Assembly: GCF_002284535.1 (NCBI RefSeq)
Contig: NZ_NPKH01000039.1
Span: 338,789 to 402,788 of the forward strand
From: Mesorhizobium wenxiniae
GTDB lineage: Bacteria; Pseudomonadota; Alphaproteobacteria; Rhizobiales; Rhizobiaceae
Length of the DNA: 64,000 nucleotides
Direction: 5' to 3'
A program made the translations under genes and the position numbers. Below, piece after piece: positions 58,767-64,000 of the stretch (position 1 is its first letter; each line of letters begins with the position of its first letter). The notes beneath the pieces are model-generated. The model was given only the letters and a program-made list of their open reading frames with translations, searched no databases and was not told where the DNA came from.

Positions 58767-58903
58767 GCGGGGCCCGCCGCAATTGACAAGATCGTACGAT
58801 TTCCGGCCGCAAGCCGGCGGCGGGTGGCGCGCAGATCGGTCCGACTTGCCTGGTGGCTCTCCGTACGGAGGTTCGGCTGCGCGCCACCAATCCAAAGCGA
58901 TCC

Positions 58904-60949
58904 TCAGATCCTCAGGCCGAACCTGATGCCGTCGTAGATTGCGGCGTGGATGTTGCGCGAGGCGACCGCATCGCCGATGCGGAAGAGCACGAAACCGCCT
59001 TGCTGATTGCGCGCCGGAAAAATGTCGCCGCCATTGACCAGCCGCTCGTAGTCGACCGCGCCGCCATTCTTCGACAGCGGTTTCAGTGCGAGATAGAGGT
59101 CATCGAGCGGCAGCGTGCCGTGCTCGACCACCACCTGATCGACCCGCCGCTCGCCGCGCCAGCCGTCGGCGAAGTCTGAGCCGAGTTCCGCAACCAGTTG
59201 ATTGCCCTCGCGCCGTACCGAGCGCAGCCGTGTGTTTATAGTGATGGTGACGCCCTTCTCGTGGAAGGCGCGCATATACGGCACGTGATTCATGCCGCCC
59301 ATTTCCGGGGCGAAGAAGCGTTCGGGCGAAACAAGCTCCAGCCTTGCGCCGCTGCCCGCGATCAGCTCGGCGGCTCCCATGCCTTGATGGCCGCCATTGT
59401 CGTCATAGAGCAGCACGTTTTCGGCCGGCTTGACGCTGCCGGCCATGATATCCCAGCTCGACGTGACGAGATTGTCGCCCGCCGCCAGCGGCGGGTTCTG
59501 GGGCAGGCCGCCGGTGGCTATCACCACTACGTCGGGCGACAGCGCCAGAACATCGTCCTTCTCCGCCCAGGTGTCATAGCGGATCTCGACGCCGAGCCGG
59601 TCGAGTTCGGCCAGCCGCCAGTCGATGATACCGATCAGTTCCTTGCGGCGCGGGTTCTGTGTCGCCAGCCGCACCTGGCCGCCGGCCTGGCTCGACGCTT
59701 CCAGCACGGTGACCTGGTGCCCGCGCTCGGCAGCGACACGCGCCGCCTCCAGCCCGCCGGCCCCAGCGCCGACGACGACCACGTTTCGCTTCGGTCCCTC
59801 GGTCCTGGGGATGATGTGCGGGATATCAGCCTCCCGGCCGGTTGCCGCATTGTGGATGCATAGCGCCTCGCCGCCTTCATAGATGCGGTCGAGGCAGTAA
59901 GTGGCGCCGACGCAAGGGCGGATCTCGTGCTCGCGGCCCTCCATCACTTTCCGAACGATGTGCGGATCGGCGATGTGGGCGCGGGTCATGCCGACCATGT
60001 CGAGCTTGCCGGTGGCGATGGCGTGACGCGCGGTGGCGACATCCGCAATCCGCGCCGCATGGAAGGTCGGGAATTTCGTCGCCGCCCTCACCTCACCGGC
60101 GAAGTCGAGATGCGGCGACGAGCGCATGCCGGTCACCGGGATGACCCTGGTCAGCGCGGCATCGGTTTCGATTGAGCCGCGGATGATGTTGAGGAAATCG
60201 ACCTTGCCGGAGCCGGCCAGCCGCCTAGCGATCTCGACGCCTTCCTGCTTCGACAGGCCCTTCTCAAAATCCTCGTCGGCGACCATGCGGATGCCGACGA
60301 CGAATTTGTCGCCGACCGCTGCCCGCACCGCGTCGAGCACCATGCCGGTGAAGCGCAAGCGGTTGTCGAGCGAGCCGCCGAAATCGTCGTCGCGCTGGTT
60401 GGTGGCGGGCGACCAGAAGCCGTCCATCAGGTGGCCATAGGCCTCGAACTCGATGCCGTCGAGGCCGGCGGCCTGGCAGCGCTGGGCGGCGGCGGCGTAA
60501 TCGGCGACGATGCGCTCTATATCCCAGTCCTCGATGGTCTTTGGGAAGGCGCGGTGCGCCGGCTCGCGCACCGGCGAGGCGGACAGCACCGGAAGCCAGT
60601 CGGCCTTGTTCCAGCCGGTGCGGCGGCCGAGATGGGTGATTTGGATCATCACCTTGCAGTCATGCTCGTGGCAGGCATCGGCGAGTTCGGTGAGCCACGG
60701 CACGATGCGGTCGTCATAGACATGCAGATTGCCGAAGGCGGCCGGGCTGTCGCGCGAGACGATCGCCGAACCGGCGGTCATGGTCAGCGCCATGCCGCCC
60801 TTGGCCTTTTCGGCGTGGTAGAGACGGTAGCGCTCTTTCGGCATGCCGTCCTCGGAATAGGCCGGCTCATGGCTGGTCGACATGACCCGGTTCTTCAGCG
60901 TCAGATGTTTGAGCTGATAAGGCCGGAGAAGCGGATCGTTGGTGGTCAT
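58904..60949 (-). CDS. NADH:flavin oxidoreductase / N-demethylase-like flavoprotein
   Basis: This 681-residue protein joins an FMN-binding OYE-type TIM barrel (about 1-375; LLRPYQLKHLTLKNRVM and THLGRRTGWNK) and an iron-sulphur site (RPCVGATYCLDRIYEGGEAL, then CIHN). An FAD/NAD two-dinucleotide domain follows (about 388-670; VVVVGAGAGGLEAARVAAER). This is the 2,4-dienoyl-CoA reductase/trimethylamine dehydrogenase layout. In rhizobia close relatives act as N-methylproline or dimethylamine-type demethylases (for example the StcD branch of stachydrine use), so an N-demethylase role is plausible. The gene diverges from queF. The substrate is not shown by the sequence. Confidence 0.9.
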   Translation of the reverse strand: MTTNDPLLRPYQLKHLTLKNRVMSTSHEPAYSEDGMPKERYRLYHAEKAKGGMALTMTAGSAIVSRDSPAAFGNLHVYDDRIVPWLTELADACHEHDCKVMIQITHLGRRTGWNKADWLPVLSASPVREPAHRAFPKTIEDWDIERIVADYAAAAQRCQAAGLDGIEFEAYGHLMDGFWSPATNQRDDDFGGSLDNRLRFTGMVLDAVRAAVGDKFVVGIRMVADEDFEKGLSKQEGVEIARRLAGSGKVDFLNIIRGSIETDAALTRVIPVTGMRSSPHLDFAGEVRAATKFPTFHAARIADVATARHAIATGKLDMVGMTRAHIADPHIVRKVMEGREHEIRPCVGATYCLDRIYEGGEALCIHNAATGREADIPHIIPRTEGPKRNVVVVGAGAGGLEAARVAAERGHQVTVLEASSQAGGQVRLATQNPRRKELIGIIDWRLAELDRLGVEIRYDTWAEKDDVLALSPDVVVIATGGLPQNPPLAAGDNLVTSSWDIMAGSVKPAENVLLYDDNGGHQGMGAAELIAGSGARLELVSPERFFAPEMGGMNHVPYMRAFHEKGVTITINTRLRSVRREGNQLVAELGSDFADGWRGERRVDQVVVEHGTLPLDDLYLALKPLSKNGGAVDYERLVNGGDIFPARNQQGGFVLFRIGDAVASRNIHAAIYDGIRFGLRI

Positions 60950-61083
60950 CGTCTTCCTACTGTTTCAAATTGTGCTAAAGAGCGGCAAATTTTTGTTTTT
61001 ACGCTCGTTGTCCAAAACCGCTGCGCACCCTCGGGTCTGGCCGGTGGGCAGGCTTTGGGCGACATGCAGTAGGGAACCCGCCC

Positions 61084-61545
61084 ATGACCGATACGAAAAA
61101 CCTTACCCAGCTCGGCACCAACGTCGAGACGCCACAGAGCCCTGAGGCGGCAGTCCTGGAAACCGTGCCGTTTTCGCGCGGCGACGGGCCCCCGGCCATC
61201 GTCCGCTTCACCTGCCCGGAATTCACGTCGCTTTGCCCGGTCACCGGCCAGCCGGACTTCGCCCATATCGTTATCGACTATGCACCCGATACGCTGCTGG
61301 TGGAATCGAAGTCGCTCAAGCTGTTCATGACCTCGTTTCGCAACCACGGCGCCTTTCATGAAGAGTGCACCGTCATGATCGGCCGCCGCATCATCGCCGC
61401 GACCAAACCACTGTGGTTGCGCATTGGCGGCTACTGGTATCCTCGCGGCGGCATTCCGATCGATGTGTTCTGGCAGACCGGCGCGCCGCCTGAAGGCGCC
61501 TGGCTGCCCGACACCGGCGTCGCACCGTATCGCGGGCGCGGCTGA
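61084..61545 (+). CDS. queF: NADPH-dependent preQ0 reductase
   Basis: This 153-residue tunnelling-fold enzyme reduces 7-cyano-7-deazaguanine (preQ0) to preQ1, a step of queuosine tRNA modification. The catalytic cysteine lies in FTSLCPVTGQPDFAH (about 55), and VESKSLKLFMTSFRNHGAFH is the QueF signature with the binding Glu. It is the short, type-I form. No preQ1 riboswitch is visible upstream, and other que genes are not adjacent. A short 5' region separates it from the flavoprotein gene. Confidence 0.97.
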   Translation: MTDTKNLTQLGTNVETPQSPEAAVLETVPFSRGDGPPAIVRFTCPEFTSLCPVTGQPDFAHIVIDYAPDTLLVESKSLKLFMTSFRNHGAFHEECTVMIGRRIIAATKPLWLRIGGYWYPRGGIPIDVFWQTGAPPEGAWLPDTGVAPYRGRG

Positions 61546-61574
61546 GCCTGAGTTTCTACGGAAAATACGCTGCA

Positions 61575-62759
61575 TCAGTTGAGCGGCAGCCGCCGGTAGC
61601 GGCCAGGGTTGTTCGGGTCGCTGAAATGGCCCATCGGCCCATGCTCGGCGAAGTGCCCCGCCCAGCGCTTCATCGCAGAGGGATCAAGCTCAACGCCCAA
61701 TCCGTTGCCCTCCGGCACACGCACCGTGTTGCCCGCCTGCCGGAACGGACCGTCCTTGATAACGTCGCCGATCTGCCAGCGAAACAGCGATTGCGATGCT
61801 TCGGTAATCCATGGCGTCGCCGCCACGACATGCAGATAGGCTGATGTCATGATGCCGAGGTCGTTGGAATAGCACCAAAAACCCTTGCCCATCGCCTCAC
61901 AGGCGGCAATGAACTTCAGGGTTTTCGACAAGCCGCCGAGTGCTGCGAAATTGCAGACGAAGTAATCCGGCGCGCCAAGCGCGACGGCCCGTCTGAGATC
62001 CGGGATGTGCGTGGAGAACGGAATGCGCGAATGCTGGCGCAGCGCCGCCATCTCCTCGAAGGTCGCGACCGGATCCTCATAATTGCGGATGTTGAACGGC
62101 TCGATCTCGCGCAGCACCCAGCGCGCCGTGGTCAGCGACCACTGCATGTTGGAATCGAGTTTGATCTGCGCCTTCTCGCCAAGCGCCTCGCGCAGCAGGC
62201 GCACGGTCCTGATCTCGAGCTCGGGATCGCCCAAGATCAGCTTGCCCTCGAAGATGGTCGAGCCATGCTCCTCGCGCATCTTTAGGCAATAGTCGACGAT
62301 CGCTTCGGACGTCATCTCGCCGCCCGCTCCATTCTGCGCGGCGCGAAACGAAAAATATTCCGAAAACGGAATGTCCTTGCGCACCGCGCCGCCGAGGACT
62401 TTGTAGAGCGGCATGCCGAAGACCTTGCCTCTGATGTCCCACAGCGCCAGCTCGACGGCTCCGAACGCCACGGATGCGGCATTCTCGCCGGTGTTGGCGG
62501 TAATCTGCCAGGGCGGCACGCAGCGCGCCTCGCAGTCGGCAATGTCGAGCGGATCGGCGCCGATCAGCGTCGGCGCGATCTCGGCCTTGATCACCTCGCC
62601 GAAATGCCACCACGCCGCCTCGCCTAATCCGACTACCCCTTCGTCCGTCTCGACCTCGATGATCGACTTCGAGGCGCCGCCATAAAGTCCGGCCGTCCAC
62701 CAGAATGGGGCGTCTAGCGGAACGTTGACATGGGTGACGCGGATGTTGGTGATCTTCAT
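61575..62759 (-). CDS. Enolase-superfamily acid-sugar dehydratase-like protein
   Basis: This 394-residue protein has the capping domain and barrel of the mandelate racemase/glucarate dehydratase branch. FEGKLILGDPELEI carries the barrel lysine (about 168); metal acids are in KLDSNMQWS (about 196), NYEDPV (about 223) and after PFSTHIPDLRRAVALGAPD (about 255). ASQSLFRWQIGDVI lies near the active site end. Family members dehydrate acid sugars such as galactarate, glucarate or gluconate, or epimerise proline derivatives. The lone gene lies 8 bp after the next upstream gene pair, so co-transcription with the two secreted paralogues is possible. The substrate is unknown. Confidence 0.88.
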   Translation of the reverse strand: MKITNIRVTHVNVPLDAPFWWTAGLYGGASKSIIEVETDEGVVGLGEAAWWHFGEVIKAEIAPTLIGADPLDIADCEARCVPPWQITANTGENAASVAFGAVELALWDIRGKVFGMPLYKVLGGAVRKDIPFSEYFSFRAAQNGAGGEMTSEAIVDYCLKMREEHGSTIFEGKLILGDPELEIRTVRLLREALGEKAQIKLDSNMQWSLTTARWVLREIEPFNIRNYEDPVATFEEMAALRQHSRIPFSTHIPDLRRAVALGAPDYFVCNFAALGGLSKTLKFIAACEAMGKGFWCYSNDLGIMTSAYLHVVAATPWITEASQSLFRWQIGDVIKDGPFRQAGNTVRVPEGNGLGVELDPSAMKRWAGHFAEHGPMGHFSDPNNPGRYRRLPLN

Positions 62760-62766
62760 CGTCTGC

Positions 62767-63321
62767 CTACTCGCATTGGTACTGGCTGAGCGCCCATTCG
62801 CCGGTCACCGACAGAAGGTCTGATACCTTCCAGTCGCCGTCGACTTTCCTGAATTTCCACTCCAGCCGGTGCGGATTGCCGGCGACGACGAAGGCGACGA
62901 CCACCTTGGCTTCGTCGCCCTTGACCGCTTCAATGGTCTTCAGGCTCTTATCGATTTCGGTCTTGTCGTATTCCGCATTGTCCAGCGCCATGTTGGGATC
63001 GAGGCATTCGCCCTGCCCCGATTTCCGCAGCGCATCGCTCTTGTCGAGCACCGACTTCGCGGGATCGGCGAAGTGGCCGCGCTGGGCCGGATCGAGCCCG
63101 AGCCCGACATGCTCGTAGAACGGTTTCACCACCGCCGTTGGCGAACCCAGCCGCACCGGCGCTGCCGGGGCGCTATCACTGGGCTGGGACGCGGTCGGCG
63201 AAGTTGCAGCATTATCGGCCGCCGCATTTGCGGGCGGCGCGCCGAACAGGCCCTGAGCGGCGGTGCTGCTCAACCCCGCTGCCAGCAGGCACACAGTCGC
63301 CAGGGCCAGGGCGCGGGCCAT
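62767..63321 (-). CDS. Secreted protein, DUF3828-like, tandem paralogue 1
   Basis: This 184-residue protein has a signal peptide (MARALALATVCLLAAGLSST) and a Pro/Ala/Ser linker. A domain ends in WKFRKVDGDWKVSDLLSVTG, then EWALSQYQCE. The lone cysteines in GECLDPN and QYQCE may form a disulfide, as in the neighbour. GGAG in the preceding gene serves as the ribosome site for the ATG at 63321, 4 bp after its stop. The WKVDG...WKV pattern is common in periplasmic NTF2-like or DUF3828 proteins. The function is unknown. Confidence 0.8.
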   Translation of the reverse strand: MARALALATVCLLAAGLSSTAAQGLFGAPPANAAADNAATSPTASQPSDSAPAAPVRLGSPTAVVKPFYEHVGLGLDPAQRGHFADPAKSVLDKSDALRKSGQGECLDPNMALDNAEYDKTEIDKSLKTIEAVKGDEAKVVVAFVVAGNPHRLEWKFRKVDGDWKVSDLLSVTGEWALSQYQCE

Positions 63322-63325
63322 AGTA

Positions 63326-63805
63326 TCACTCCGGAGTCTGGCCAGCCAGGCACTCGAGCGCACTCAGTGTCCAGCCACTGGTCTTCGAGGTGATGTCGGC
63401 GACCTTCCATTTGCCGTCAACCTTCTTCAGCGACCAGACCATTTCGCGTTTGGAGTCATCGCCTTCCGGGAAAAGGTTGAACGTCACTGTCACGCTGGCG
63501 CTGTCGCCATCCACTGCTTCAGACAGCTTCAGTGTCTTGGCGACTGTCTCCTCGTCATAGTCCTGCGCGTCGAGACCGGGGGCGAAGTCGATGCAAGGCA
63601 CCTCGTCCGGCTTGTTCTTCTGTGCCTGGTCGTTGAGGCCGAACAACTTGGTCACCGGCTCGGTGAAACGGTCGCGGTATTTCGCGTCGGGCTCGAATTT
63701 GACCTCGGGCAAGTAGAAGAACTTCACCGCATCGGCTGCCGGCCCGGCCAGAGCGGCCGCAGGCGCTGCGATCGAGAGAGCGGCGGCAAGAACAGTCAGT
63801 CTCAT
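63326..63805 (-). CDS. Secreted protein, DUF3828-like, tandem paralogue 2
   Basis: This 159-residue protein has a signal peptide (MRLTVLAAALSIAAPAAALA). A mature part follows with paired cysteines (EVPCIDFAPG and SALECLAGQ) and an end MVWSLKKVDGKWKVADITSK, then SGWTLSALECL. It is a paralogue of the next gene: both share WxLKKVDGxWKVxD, the final W-x-LS and one or two Cys. It lies upstream of paralogue 1 in one operon. A periplasmic location is expected, with unknown function. Confidence 0.8.
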   Translation of the reverse strand: MRLTVLAAALSIAAPAAALAGPAADAVKFFYLPEVKFEPDAKYRDRFTEPVTKLFGLNDQAQKNKPDEVPCIDFAPGLDAQDYDEETVAKTLKLSEAVDGDSASVTVTFNLFPEGDDSKREMVWSLKKVDGKWKVADITSKTSGWTLSALECLAGQTPE

Positions 63806-63890
63806 CCGATAATCTCCAGGTTTTCGTGGTGGGAACCGTTCAATACCACGAATCCTGCATCCCGGATTTTTTGCGGCCCATGAAATCCTC

Positions 63891-64000
63891 TTGGGCGTTA
63901 ACTCAGGCGCCCTTGGGCGTTAACTCAGGCGCCCTTGGGCGTTAACTCAGGCGCCCTTGGGCGTTAACTCAGGCGCCCTTGGGCGTTAACTCAGGCGCCC
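63891..64000. repeat. Perfect 22-bp tandem repeat, five copies
   Basis: The 22-bp unit starts TTGGGCGTTAACTCAGG and ends CGCCC. Five identical copies occupy 63891-64000 exactly, the last ending at the final base of the window, so the array may continue outside. Each unit has GGGCG and CGCCC ends that can pair around GTTAAC. Identity of all copies indicates recent expansion. It lies 85 bp before the start of paralogue 2. Confidence 0.95.

Noticed and set aside
60950..61083. preQ1 riboswitch before queF
   Set aside because: No preQ1 aptamer pattern was found in the short 5' region.
63891..64000. CRISPR array
   Set aside because: The repeats follow each other without spacers and no cas gene is in the window.

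Overview
The window looks like chromosome of a Mesorhizobium-like alphaproteobacterium (Hyphomicrobiales). Three things point there: the paired cyclic beta-1,2-glucan genes ndvB and ndvA, the complete hut, tyrosine and threonine catabolic operons with rhizobial gene orders, and typical rhizobial families (DUF1127, AztABC zinc uptake, palindromic intergenic elements). Nearly all genes are GC-rich; the main exception is the 703-residue gene at 2414-4525, which is visibly less GC-rich than its neighbours.

Positions 1-9203 are accessory DNA. They hold the start of a CHC2/Toprim-type primase, small plasmid/ICE-like proteins (one DUF5659 gene with a frameshift), an ImmA/IrrE protease with its XRE regulator, and a large unknown protein ending in an Rx4H (HEPN-like) motif. 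After these come DUF1127 and Crp/Fnr genes, a small XRE gene, a serine recombinase and a frameshifted unknown gene. The 703-residue protein is the best candidate here for an undescribed, possibly defence-related gene.

Positions 9318-25057 are mixed housekeeping genes: a CHASE-like/PAS/GGDEF/EAL c-di-GMP enzyme, a methyltransferase, metH with a SahR-type palindrome upstream, a D-lyxose isomerase divergent from a D-threonine-aldolase-type PLP enzyme, a TPR-sulfotransferase, an outer-membrane barrel, ccmC and ndvA. Positions 25416-33977 are the giant ndvB. Positions 34225-42318 hold a complete five-step histidine pathway: hutI-hutH-hutG-hutU-hutD on the minus strand, diverging from hutF-hutC around a perfect HutC-type operator.

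Positions 42487-45698 hold ridA and a Zur-controlled aztABC zinc importer. Positions 45852-52894 hold tyrosine/homogentisate degradation: an Lrp regulator beside hpd, then hmgA, an MBL-fold hydrolase, a frameshifted DUF7660 gene, a fumarylacetoacetase, a small membrane protein and DinB in one minus-strand operon with a divergent MarR gene. kbl-tdh (threonine to glycine and acetyl-CoA) follow. The right end carries a second GGDEF/EAL protein, a PIN-toxin remnant, a MarR/membrane protein pair, an N-demethylase-like flavoprotein, queF, an enolase-superfamily enzyme and two tandem secreted paralogues. It ends in a perfect 22-bp tandem repeat that runs to the last base of the window.

Three genes (near 800, 8330 and 50000) have single-base frame disruptions that would each restore a coherent protein. 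They are either decayed genes or sequence errors. No tRNA, rRNA, CRISPR array or complete insertion sequence was seen.
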